Shown piece by piece: positions 52,871 to 59,924 of a stretch of DNA of 59,924 nucleotides. Location of the stretch: NCBI RefSeq assembly GCF_019443105.1, contig NZ_JAHZIJ010000026.1, positions 1-59,924 of the forward strand. Reading direction: 5' to 3'. Both the position numbers and the translations under genes were made by a program. The notes below the pieces were generated by a model. That model worked only from the letters and a program-made list of their open reading frames with translations, made no database searches and had not been told where the DNA came from. Each line of letters opens with the position of its first letter. Position 1 is the first letter of the stretch. The stretch comes from Paenibacillus oenotherae. Its GTDB lineage: Bacteria; Bacillota; Bacilli; Paenibacillales; Paenibacillaceae.

Positions 52871-53803
52871 TTGGAAGCAATGGACCATCTGAAGCAATGG
52901 AAAATAAAAGATGTCGTGCTTATGCAAAGCGGCGAGCTGCTCTGGGAATGGCATGAGAAGGAGACCGATCGGGTAGGCGCGGTCTATTCCTGTACGAAGA
53001 GCATCCTCTCCGCGCTGATCGGCATTGCTCTGGCCCAGGGGCGAATCGAGAGTGTGGAGCAGCCGCTATCGGATTATTTCGAGGAGATCCGCCTGTCAGC
53101 GGATGAACGCAAGCGTGCGATCAAGCTGAAGCATCTGCTCACAATGACTCCGGGAATGGACTGGCCGGATTTCGACAAGCCCTATTGGAGCATGAAGCGG
53201 CGCGAGGATTGGATATCCTATATTCTTGCCCAGCCGATGGCTCATGAGCCAGGAGAGGCCTTTACCTACAACTCCGGCGGCTCCCATCTGCTGTCAGCTG
53301 TTCTGACGAAAGCAACGGGAATGTCCGCCTTCGAATATGCGCAGCGGGAACTATTCAGCAAGCTGGGCTTCCGCAAGCCGAGATGGAACAGCTCTGGCGG
53401 CATAAGCGAGGGGGGAGCAGGTCTTCATCTGTCATCGCTGGATATGGCGAAGTTCGGCCAGCTGTATTTGCAGCGGGGCAATTGGAACGGAGAACAGCTG
53501 CTGCCTGAGAGCTGGGTAGAGCTGTCCACCAAGTTCCACCATAAGGGACTGCTTCATTATGAGCCACCGATATTCGGTGAATACGGCTATCATTGGTGGC
53601 TGTCGGATAAAGCGCATAACGGAGCAGCTGATTGCTTCTTTGCGAAGGGATATGGCGGACAATATATCTTCGTGGTTCCGTCGATGGAGCTGGTCGCGGC
53701 CATCCGCAAGGAGCCGGAAGGGAAGAGCAAAGCCATGCTGTCGAAGAAGCTCTTCTTCGAGCAGATCTTGTCGGTTCTGCCCGTGAGGCTGCCAGAGCAG
53801 TAA
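52871..53803 (+). CDS. Beta-lactamase-family serine hydrolase
   Basis: The 310-residue protein has the class C/EstB-like fold: SxxK as S40-C-T-K43, the tyrosine motif TYNSGG (Y134) and a KGYGGQY segment in place of the third motif. It lacks a signal peptide, so it is more likely an intracellular esterase or peptidase than a secreted beta-lactamase. The start is uncertain: TTG at 52871 has no ribosome binding site, whereas an ATT at 52850 is preceded by GAGGAAGG and would add IGIERKL. It ends at a terminator. Confidence 0.78.
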   Translation: MEAMDHLKQWKIKDVVLMQSGELLWEWHEKETDRVGAVYSCTKSILSALIGIALAQGRIESVEQPLSDYFEEIRLSADERKRAIKLKHLLTMTPGMDWPDFDKPYWSMKRREDWISYILAQPMAHEPGEAFTYNSGGSHLLSAVLTKATGMSAFEYAQRELFSKLGFRKPRWNSSGGISEGGAGLHLSSLDMAKFGQLYLQRGNWNGEQLLPESWVELSTKFHHKGLLHYEPPIFGEYGYHWWLSDKAHNGAADCFFAKGYGGQYIFVVPSMELVAAIRKEPEGKSKAMLSKKLFFEQILSVLPVRLPEQ

Positions 53804-53809
53804 GTTTCT

Positions 53810-53828
53810 GCTGCAAGGCAGCTTTTTT
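53810..53828 (+). terminator. Terminator after the serine hydrolase gene
   Basis: GCTGC and GCAGC form a short stem around AAG, followed by six T. Confidence 0.7.
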
Positions 53829-53928
53829 GCAATGGAATGCAACTATTGGGAGTGATGTGCCGTAATCGTAGATGTCGCGATGTCTATAGGTTTATCGATC
53901 CCACTTTACTTGCAGAAAGGAATACGTT

Positions 53929-55731
53929 ATGGAATCCTCCAACACGGTTATTACAGAGCAATCAAAGGGCAACTGGCGGCTGTTTATTCGCATGATCCGC
54001 AGCACCAAGCCATCGGTCCTCATTATGAGTATCGCCATTGTTATGAGTGTTGCGTCTACTCTCGTCGGTCTGTTCATCCCGCTAGTTACGAAGAATCTCG
54101 TCGATGGCTTCTCCATTAGCAATCTGAGCTGGGGCCAGATCGCACTGATCGCGGTTACTTTCGTCGTACAGACGATTGCGAGCGGCTTGTCGATTTATTT
54201 GTTGAACCGGATCGGGCAGCGGATTGTTGCAGAGCTGCGGGACCGGCTGTGGAAGAAGCTGCTCGTGCTGCCGGTCAGCTACTATGATCAGCATCGTACC
54301 GGAGAGACAATCAGCCGGATGACCAATGATACCGGAGTCGTCAAGACGCTGATCTCCGATCATATGACGAGCTTCTTTACAGGCATCTTGTCTGTTGTAG
54401 GCTCTATCGTCGTCCTCATCTACCTGGATTGGAAGATGACGGTCGTCATGCTTAGCGTCGTCCCTCTTGCAGCTTTGTTTCTAGTGCCGCTCGGCCGGCA
54501 AATGTACAAAATCTCCAAGGGGCTTCAGGAGGAGACCGCATCCTTCACCACCGTGCTCACACAAGTGCTGTCCGAGATTCGTCTTGTGAAATCCTCCAAT
54601 GCGGAAGCCAGAGAATACGACAATGGCAAAAAGGGGATTACAAGCCTGTTCCGCTTTGGGCTGCGGGAAGCGAAGGTACAGGCTCTCATTGCGCCGCTCA
54701 TGTTCCTCGTCATGATGATGCTGCTTGTCATTATCGTCGGGTACGGCGGAATGAGAGTTTCATCGGGAGCATTGACAGCGGGAGAGCTTGTCGCTTTCAT
54801 TCTTTATCTGATTCAGATTGTGATGCCTATGAGCCAGATCACCACTTTCTTCACGCAATTCCAGAAGGCAATCGGCGCAACCGAGAGAATTATCGAGATG
54901 CTGGACGGGGAAGAGGAGAACCATGATACTGGCGTGGCTGTCAAGCGCTCTGATCTGCCGATTACAGTCGATCGACTATCCTTTCATTACAAGACCGGGG
55001 AAGCGGTTCTGCGGGATGTCAGCTTCCGGGTTGATCCGGGTTCAGTCACGGCAATTGTCGGGCCAAGCGGCGGAGGGAAGACAACATTGTTCTCCCTGCT
55101 GGAGCGTTATTACAAGCCATCATCAGGCACGATTAAGCTAGGTGGAGATGCCATCGATACGTTCACGCTGCATTCATGGCGAAGCCAGTTCGGTTATGTT
55201 TCGCAGGAGAGTCCGTTGATTGCGGGAACGATACGCGACAATATTTGCTACGGCATCGACGAGAAGGTCGATGAGGAGGCCTTGGAGCGTGCGGCGCGCA
55301 TGGCTTATGCGGATAAATTTATCCATGAGCTGCCGGACGGCTATGAGACGGAGGTGGGCGAGCGGGGCGTCAAGCTCTCCGGCGGCCAGCGGCAGCGGAT
55401 TGCAATCGCGCGGGCACTGCTGCGGAATCCTAAAATTCTTATGCTGGATGAAGCGACCTCCAGTCTGGACAGCAAGTCGGAGGTTATTGTGCAGGAGGCG
55501 CTGAAAAATCTGATGGATGGGCGGACCACGCTAGTTATTGCGCACCGTCTCTCCACAGTTGTTGATGCCGACCAGATCATATTCGTCGAGAAGGGAACGA
55601 TTACGGGAAGCGGCACACATGCCGAGCTGCTGCAAAGGCATGAGCTGTACCGGGAATTCGCAACACAGCAGCTGCGCTTGAATGAGGCGACATCACTGGC
55701 AGCCGCGCTGCCGGAGAATGTGAATTTGTAA
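53929..55731 (+). CDS. ABC multidrug exporter, BmrA/LmrA-like
   Basis: The 600-residue half-exporter has six membrane helices (about 30-310) and an ATPase with Walker [10 protein letters not shown], signature [16 protein letters not shown], Walker [13 protein letters not shown] and intact H-loop VIAHRLST. Residues in the helices such as [19 protein letters not shown] belong to the BmrA branch. It should act as a homodimer and export drugs or lipids. A response regulator gene begins 101 bases downstream on the same strand, so it may be part of, or a target of, that system. Confidence 0.87.
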   Translation: MESSNTVITEQSKGNWRLFIRMIRSTKPSVLIMSIAIVMSVASTLVGLFIPLVTKNLVDGFSISNLSWGQIALIAVTFVVQTIASGLSIYLLNRIGQRIVAELRDRLWKKLLVLPVSYYDQHRTGETISRMTNDTGVVKTLISDHMTSFFTGILSVVGSIVVLIYLDWKMTVVMLSVVPLAALFLVPLGRQMYKISKGLQEETASFTTVLTQVLSEIRLVKSSNAEAREYDNGKKGITSLFRFGLREAKVQALIAPLMFLVMMMLLVIIVGYGGMRVSSGALTAGELVAFILYLIQIVMPMSQITTFFTQFQKAIGATERIIEMLDGEEENHDTGVAVKRSDLPITVDRLSFHYKTGEAVLRDVSFRVDPGSVTAIVGPSGGGKTTLFSLLERYYKPSSGTIKLGGDAIDTFTLHSWRSQFGYVSQESPLIAGTIRDNICYGIDEKVDEEALERAARMAYADKFIHELPDGYETEVGERGVKLSGGQRQRIAIARALLRNPKILMLDEATSSLDSKSEVIVQEALKNLMDGRTTLVIAHRLSTVVDADQIIFVEKGTITGSGTHAELLQRHELYREFATQQLRLNEATSLAAALPENVNL

Positions 55732-55832
55732 TTCCGGCGCACCGAACAAATTTCTTCCGTTCGTTAAACTCTTTGCATCACTATTTCGTCAAGTAGATGG
55801 AACGATATTGCTTGATAGTAAGGAAGGGCATT

Positions 55833-56528
55833 ATGAGCAGACATATTCTGATCGTCGATGACGATCCCAAGATTGCGCAGCTGATTGAGATCTATCTTGC
55901 TAATGAAGGCTACACAATCAGCAAGGCAAGTGATGGACTAATGGCACTGGAGCTTATGGAGCGCGAGACCGTCGAGCTGGTTATACTGGACATTATGATG
56001 CCAGGCATGGACGGTCTTAGCGTGTGCATCAAGATTCGCGAGAATCGGACGACTCCGATTCTGATGATCAGCGCGAAGGACGGGGATATGGACAAGATTA
56101 CTGGTCTGATGACCGGTGCGGACGATTATATGATCAAGCCGTTCAATCCGCTTGAACTTGTAGCGCGTGTGAAATCGCTGCTAAGAAGGGCCTACTTCCA
56201 CGCGGCGCCTGCCCAGTCGCAGCAGGATCATCTCATTCGGATACAGTCGCTGCAGATTGACAAGCTTACCCACACGGTACTATTTGATGGAAGACCGATC
56301 AAGCTGACTCCGATTGAATTCAGCATTCTCTATCTGCTTGCCAGCCATCCCGGACGTGTATTCAGCTCAGAGGATATATTCGAGATGATCTGGAAGGAGA
56401 AGTATTACGAATCGAACAATTCTGTCTCAGTACATATGAGCAGATTGCGGGAGAAGCTGATCAAGGAGATGGACGGCGAGAAGCTGATTCATACGGTGTG
56501 GGGGGTAGGCTACAAAATTGAAGCTTAG
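55833..56528 (+). CDS. OmpR/VanR-like response regulator
   Basis: The 231-residue regulator has a receiver with acid pocket D9-D11, phosphoacceptor D53 in ILDIMMPGMDG and K near 103 in MIKPFNPLEL. The C-terminal winged helix (TPIEFSILYLLASHPGRVFS, SVHMSRLREKL) is of OmpR type. AAGGAAGGG precedes the ATG at 55833. It overlaps the kinase gene by eleven bases. VanR-like sequence and the downstream carboxypeptidase suggest a role in cell wall regulation. Confidence 0.86.
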   Translation: MSRHILIVDDDPKIAQLIEIYLANEGYTISKASDGLMALELMERETVELVILDIMMPGMDGLSVCIKIRENRTTPILMISAKDGDMDKITGLMTGADDYMIKPFNPLELVARVKSLLRRAYFHAAPAQSQQDHLIRIQSLQIDKLTHTVLFDGRPIKLTPIEFSILYLLASHPGRVFSSEDIFEMIWKEKYYESNNSVSVHMSRLREKLIKEMDGEKLIHTVWGVGYKIEA

Positions 56529-57612
56529 ATGGATCATTCCGATCTTCTGGAGTGTGGCAGCGTCCACATTTGTACTCTTTGCACTCATTATGGTGGGCAA
56601 GCTGTTATTCTACTCCTCCTTCGCTACCGTGAACGCGAATCTGTTCTTCCAGTGGGTCTACCGGAACATTGGTTATCCGCAGACCTATATTATTGCAGGA
56701 ATTCCTATCTTTCTGATGGCTGCAGTCTATTTCTTCAAGCGGGACAAGCGAATTCTGAGTGAGCGTTATCTTGTTCAAATTACGCAGCATGTGCAGAAGA
56801 TCGCGGAAGGCGACTTTGAGCTGAAAATTCCGGTTCGTTCTGATGAAGAGCTGGGCCAGCTGGCCGGTAATATCAACCGGTTCGTGGAGCGGCTGAACAC
56901 CTCGCTGAATGAGGAACGAAGAGCCCAGCAGACCAAGAACGAGCTAATTACGAATGTCTCGCATGATTTGCGGACACCGCTTACTTCTATCACAGGTTAT
57001 TTGGGTCTCATTGAGCAGGACCTGTACCGTGATGAGGTGGAGCTTCGTTATTATGTGTCGCTGGTCTACGAGGAATCGGAGCGGATGAGCCAGCTCATTC
57101 AGGATTTGTTCGAATATACGAGGCTGCGGAATAATGAGATGAAGCTTCAGACGAGCAGAATCAATCTCGTGGAGATGCTTCATCAGATGACAGAGCAGTT
57201 CCAATTGCAGCTGGAGTCGGCGAAGCTGCAGGCACGCTTGCATTTCACGAGCCCGCAATTGTTTGTGCTGGGTGATGGCAACAAGCTGCGAAGAGTGTTT
57301 GAGAACCTCATTACGAACGCGATCAAGTACGGTCAGGACGGAGAATATCTGGATATTACCGGCCACCTTGAGAATGGCGTCGTTGCACTAGATATTGTTA
57401 ATTATGGGGAGGTCATCCCCCAATCCGATCTGCCGCACATATTCGATAGATTCTATCGTGTAGAGAAGTCGCGATCTGCCCATACCGGAGGCTCGGGGCT
57501 CGGCCTTGCAATCGCGAAGCAAATTATTGACCTTCATGGCGGCGCCATCGGCGCATTCAGCGATCTGGAGCGCACGGTGTTCTCGATTCGCTTGAAGGAG
57601 CATCGAGGCTGA
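56518..57612 (+). CDS. VanS-like sensor histidine kinase
   Basis: The 364-residue kinase has two membrane helices (about 8-32 and 57-73) with a very short external loop, a HAMP domain (74-127), the phosphoaccepting H149 in NVSHDLRTPLTS, an N-box ENLITNAIKYG and G-boxes ending in GGSGLGLAIAKQI. The short loop means any external ligand is sensed near the membrane. The TTG start at 56518 lies inside the response regulator gene, behind GGGGGGTAGG. It is followed by a terminator, then by a D-alanyl-D-alanine carboxypeptidase gene. Confidence 0.86.
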   Translation: MKLRWIIPIFWSVAASTFVLFALIMVGKLLFYSSFATVNANLFFQWVYRNIGYPQTYIIAGIPIFLMAAVYFFKRDKRILSERYLVQITQHVQKIAEGDFELKIPVRSDEELGQLAGNINRFVERLNTSLNEERRAQQTKNELITNVSHDLRTPLTSITGYLGLIEQDLYRDEVELRYYVSLVYEESERMSQLIQDLFEYTRLRNNEMKLQTSRINLVEMLHQMTEQFQLQLESAKLQARLHFTSPQLFVLGDGNKLRRVFENLITNAIKYGQDGEYLDITGHLENGVVALDIVNYGEVIPQSDLPHIFDRFYRVEKSRSAHTGGSGLGLAIAKQIIDLHGGAIGAFSDLERTVFSIRLKEHRG

Positions 57613-57660
57613 TAACGCTACCGCTTTCTTATATCAGGAGGCGGCAGCGTTATTTTTATT
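57612..57660 (+). terminator. Terminator after the kinase gene
   Basis: ATAACGCT-CCGC (57612-57624) pairs with GCGG-AGCGTTAT (57641-57653) with one A-C mismatch, followed by TTTTATT. Confidence 0.85.
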
Positions 57661-57672
57661 AATAGAAACGTT

Positions 57673-57694
57673 ATCTTTTCGTAATCTTTTCGTA
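57673..57694 (+). promoter_or_regulatory. Perfect 11-bp tandem direct repeat, candidate OmpR-type operator
   Basis: ATCTTTTCGTA is repeated exactly twice with no gap (57673-57683 and 57684-57694). OmpR-family dimers bind head-to-tail repeats with this period. A CATACT that could be a -10 lies near 57719-57724. The repeat is upstream of the carboxypeptidase gene and downstream of the two-component genes, so it is a likely binding site for the regulator. Confidence 0.6.
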
Positions 57695-57760
57695 TCGGTA
57701 GGTTAGAAGCTGTCGGTCATACTGGGATTAATGAGAGTGAAGAGAGGAGATTTATTCCCA

Positions 57761-58705
57761 GTGGTGACTACAGCAGTGATGCGGAAATCGTTCAGATACA
57801 TAAGTGTTCTCTTATTCGTTTATTTGGCGGCGGCCCATGGCCCCACAATTAAAGAGGGTGTCTCCTATATGTGGGAGGAAATAAGCGCATTGCGCTTCAG
57901 TGGCGGTAGTCTGGCGATTGGCAAGCTGCAGGGAGATGCCGCTATTCTCATCGACGAGAAGACCGGTAAAATTCTGTATGGGAAGAATGAGCATGAACGA
58001 TTATATCCAGCCAGTACGACCAAAATTGTTACGGCATTGCTGGCATTGGAGAAGGGTGATCCGGAGGATATCGTGGAGATCGGCGATGAAGTACGCTTTC
58101 GTACGGCGGGAGAAAGCTCTTCCGGGCTCGTCGAAGGCCAGCGGATTACGCTGAGAGATCTTGTATCTGCACTGATGCTTCCGTCAGGCAATGATGCGGC
58201 GCGTACCATTGCAAGGTATGTAACAACTTTAGATACCGGACATGTTCAATCCACCGAGGATTCCATCTCGCATTTCGCACAATTGATGAACGAACGGGCT
58301 GAGGAGATCGGCGCGATAGAGTCCCATTTCGTCAATCCGCACGGCCTTCATGATCCGGAGCATTATACGACTGCGCATGATCTGGCACTTATCGCTCAGG
58401 TGGCCAGAACCAACACGCTCTTCCGTCAAATCGTCAGTGAGACGGAGCGAACGATCAACACAGGACATTCTGCGCAAACCTTGGTGAACCGCAACAAGCT
58501 GCTGCAGGAGGGCAGTGAATATTATTATCAAGGTGCGAACGGGATTAAGACCGGTTATACGGGAGAGGCCGGGTATTGCCTGGTCGCTTCAGCAGAACGC
58601 GGGGATGCCAATTTGATCGCAGTTGTTCTGCATTCCACCTCAGCGGATGTGTGGTATGATGCGCAGAAAATGCTGGAGTACGGATTCGATCGTATAAAAA
58701 AATGA
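57761..58705 (+). CDS. D-alanyl-D-alanine carboxypeptidase (peptidase S11, DacA/DacF type)
   Basis: The 314-residue protein has a signal anchor (about 8-27) and the penicillin-binding motifs of S11 enzymes: S85-T-T-K88, S142-G-N and K263-T-G. It removes the terminal D-Ala from peptidoglycan pentapeptides outside the membrane. The GTG at 57761 is preceded by AGAGGAG; an ATG at 57731 is possible. The C-terminal beta domain of larger PBP5-type proteins is missing, as in VanY-like or DacF-short forms. The VanRS-like pair upstream and the tandem repeat before it suggest control by cell wall stress. Confidence 0.85.
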   Translation: MVTTAVMRKSFRYISVLLFVYLAAAHGPTIKEGVSYMWEEISALRFSGGSLAIGKLQGDAAILIDEKTGKILYGKNEHERLYPASTTKIVTALLALEKGDPEDIVEIGDEVRFRTAGESSSGLVEGQRITLRDLVSALMLPSGNDAARTIARYVTTLDTGHVQSTEDSISHFAQLMNERAEEIGAIESHFVNPHGLHDPEHYTTAHDLALIAQVARTNTLFRQIVSETERTINTGHSAQTLVNRNKLLQEGSEYYYQGANGIKTGYTGEAGYCLVASAERGDANLIAVVLHSTSADVWYDAQKMLEYGFDRIKK

Positions 58706-58795
58706 TAAAACCTGCATTCCGATGTAGGAAATGTTGAAGCGATGTCGAAATGATGAACAAGCAAACAATCTATAGAGCCAGAGGAGTGGACAGCG

Positions 58796-59206
58796 TTGTT
58801 TTTGCATTTTCTGCAGAAGAAGGAACATAAGGAAGCATTTCTTGAAATAGCGCATCTCGTAGCGAAGGCGGACGGGTTCGTGCATCGGAAGGAACAGGGC
58901 TACTTGCGCGCCTATAGAGATGAGATGAAGATGCCGGAATCGGATTACGAGTTCACTGGGGAGCGGGAGCTGGCTGACATCATCGGAGATCTGAAGGAGG
59001 ATCAGGTGAAAAATATTTTCTTTGCCGAGATTCTGCTGCTGACCTTTGCTGATGGTGATTATAATGATGCGGAAAAGCAAATCACGCAAGAGATGAAACG
59101 GCTGTTCGGCTTCACGGATGAAACCTACGGGGTGTTCAAAGATTGGGTTATCCGCATGGACAAGCTGAAGATCGAGGGCATGCGGCTCATACTTGACCCG
59201 TCCTAA
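58796..59206 (+). CDS. TerB-like protein
   Basis: The 136-residue helical protein has the TerB features: FLEIAHLVAKADGFVHRKE, an EF-hand-like acidic segment ILLLTFADGDYNDAEKQITQ and a helix with MKRLFGF. Family members are often linked with tellurite resistance or stress complexes. The TTG start is preceded by GAGGAG nine bases upstream. It stands alone after the carboxypeptidase gene, with a gap of 90 bases. Confidence 0.75.
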   Translation: MFLHFLQKKEHKEAFLEIAHLVAKADGFVHRKEQGYLRAYRDEMKMPESDYEFTGERELADIIGDLKEDQVKNIFFAEILLLTFADGDYNDAEKQITQEMKRLFGFTDETYGVFKDWVIRMDKLKIEGMRLILDPS

Positions 59207-59283
59207 AACATTAGGCGCATCGATCGGGCACCGTTCTTTATCCCATACATAACAGGTCGAGTAACAGAGAGCTTGAATAATGA

Positions 59284-59325
59284 GGGGACTGCCCGATAAG
59301 TCCATTATCCAATAAGTCAGTCCCC
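59284..59325. repeat. Inverted repeat near repeat copy 4
   Basis: GGGGACTG (59284-59291) and CAGTCCCC (59318-59325) are complementary. The outer end GGGGACTGCCCGATAAG resembles ends of some insertion sequences, so it may be a mobile-element scar. Confidence 0.4.
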
Positions 59326-59338
59326 AATGATGGGAAGG

Positions 59339-59383
59339 GATGCCTCCAAACCACTAAGAAGTGGGGCTGGAAGCATCTTTTTT
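59339..59383 (+). terminator. Two-tier terminator-like hairpin next to repeat copy 4
   Basis: GATGC (59339-59343) and TCCA pair with TGGA and GCATC (59373-59377); CCACT pairs with AGTGG inside. Six T follow. The inner tier matches the hairpin at 9253. Confidence 0.7.
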
Positions 59384-59395
59384 GTTGTATCGCTG

Positions 59396-59661
59396 AAATC
59401 ATCCAACCACTTTCTGGACAGCCGCTCCTCCAAGTGTTTGGAAGGCAGCGTGACGGAGTAAGAAGCCTGCGAATGTGCATGAATTTTGGTTACAAAACGC
59501 CATATTGGTGAAATGCCTGCGATCATGCATGAATTTATGCAGCAATCGGCCGTTAAGGGGAAACGAAGGTGAAATACCTGCACTCTGGCAGGCATTTCAC
59601 CTTCATGGGGGCAGAAATGAGATAAAAACTGCCGTTTCGCATGTTTTTCGCCTGGCTCGCA
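59396..59661 (+). repeat. Dispersed intergenic structured repeat, copy 4
   Basis: The 5' part (TTTCTGGACA, GGAAGGCAGCGTGACGGAG) matches copy 1. Two modules of the form CCTGCGA-N4-GCATGAATTT follow (59466-59486 and 59516-59535). The main hairpin has the longest stem of the four: GAAGGTGAAAT (59565-59575) with ATTTCACCTTC (59594-59604), and CCTGC with GCAGG. The 3' part present in copies 1 and 2 beyond the CCTAGCTCG-like sequence is absent here. The whole gap 59207-59761 holds no gene. Confidence 0.85.
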
Positions 59662-59723
59662 GTTCGCTTGGTAGCGTCAAGAAGTTTGTGTAAGCTTGTA
59701 GATATACCCATCGGGTAAGTGTT

Positions 59724-59753
59724 GGTGGGGGGCGGAGGACTCCGCCCCCCACC
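59724..59753. terminator. Perfect 14-bp GC-rich hairpin downstream of the partial minus-strand gene
   Basis: GGTGGGGGGCGGAG and CTCCGCCCCCCACC pair without mismatch around a two-base centre. It lies eight bases beyond the stop of the minus-strand gene. There is no T run directly after it on that strand, so it could instead be a 3'-end stabiliser. Confidence 0.55.
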
Positions 59754-59761
59754 ACATTGTT

Positions 59762-59924
59762 TTAACTTTCGATCCGAGGATCCGACTGAACAGAATCCGA
59801 GGAATAGCGCTTTTCAAACATCTCATTAAGTTTTTGTTTGACAACGGGATCGCCAAAACCTGGGATGACACGGTTCTCAAAACGTTCGTTGTAGGCGATG
59901 GTGTCCAAGTATACAATTTTTTCT
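59762..59924 (-). CDS. 3' end of an unrecognised gene (cut by the window edge)
   Basis: The minus strand is open from the right edge to a TAA at 59762-59764, giving the last 53 residues of a protein. It reads EKIVYLDTIAYNERFENRVIP, then a GFGDPVVKQKLNEMFEKRY segment and a Ser/Asp-rich end. The frame is amino-acid-like, with an amphipathic helix, and it stops just before a strong hairpin. I do not recognise the family from this fragment. Confidence 0.55.
   Translation of the reverse strand, partial: EKIVYLDTIAYNERFENRVIPGFGDPVVKQKLNEMFEKRYSSDSVQSDPRIES

Overview
The window looks like chromosome of a spore-forming Bacillota of the Paenibacillus type. The signs are strong GGAGG-type ribosome binding sites with frequent GTG/TTG starts, a T-box leader, DinR/LexA-type SOS boxes, a YpdA-type bacillithiol disulfide reductase, a Spo0F-like receiver, a Btr-like AraC/siderophore regulator and several Bacillus-type ABC exporters. 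No rRNA, tRNA, CRISPR array, prophage or intact transposase was seen. The genus is inferred from gene content and was not tested by a search.

Layout. 1-9.4 kb: a HAD hydrolase, a 45-aa basic peptide gene, a 73-aa gene behind two SOS boxes, an orphan ABC ATPase, a DUF3298-type protein, a membrane-anchored Spo0F-like receiver, an APC permease, then MOSC, APH-type kinase and ChbG/YdjC deacetylase genes. 9.4-16.9 kb: GNAT, ferritin-like protein, a two-gene 2-oxoacid:ferredoxin oxidoreductase (gamma-delta fusion plus alpha-beta fusion), unknown proteins and ypdA. 16.9-23.3 kb: a 27-aa leader ORF and terminator in front of a BmrCD-like heterodimeric ABC exporter, a DUF2278 protein, and a T-box controlled, divergent seryl-tRNA synthetase. 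23.3-34.9 kb: a repeat-rich gap, a MoxR/DUF58/membrane-protein operon, a patch with gene remnants and AT-richer genes (28.5-31.3 kb), then a Btr-like regulator, a Fur-box controlled siderophore-binding lipoprotein and a DNA alkylation repair protein. 35.0-42.0 kb: an Hsp70 of the HscC type followed by two tandem pairs of a membrane-anchored J/TPR protein and a DUF1266 protein. 42.2-59.9 kb: a CBS/CorC-type membrane protein, a PadR-ABC operon with two palindromic operators, a nitroreductase, small acetyltransferase/DinB genes, YhgE/Pip, two hydrolases, a BmrA-like exporter, a VanRS-like two-component system with an adjacent D-Ala-D-Ala carboxypeptidase, a TerB-like protein, and the 3' end of an unrecognised minus-strand gene.

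Two things stand out. (1) A dispersed intergenic element of about 200-340 bp occurs four times (near 155-493, 8950-9227, 23561-23755 and 59396-59661). It carries a long hairpin whose arms co-vary between copies (T-A to C-G), a repeated internal CCTGCGA-N4-GCATGAATTT module, and in one copy an attached array of ten exact 10-bp repeats. (2) The hscC/J-TPR/DUF1266 cluster has duplicated accessory pairs, HPE in place of HPD in both J domains, and membrane anchors. Its composition (one HscC, two J proteins, two DUF1266 proteins) matches what I recall of the E. coli ybeR-djlB-ybeT-ybeU-djlC-hscC region, which suggests a conserved chaperone module of unknown client.

Regulation that can be read from the sequence includes an SOS promoter, a putative antibiotic-responsive attenuator ahead of the ABC pair, a serine T-box, a Fur box, a PadR autoregulatory promoter, and an 11-bp tandem direct repeat ahead of the carboxypeptidase.
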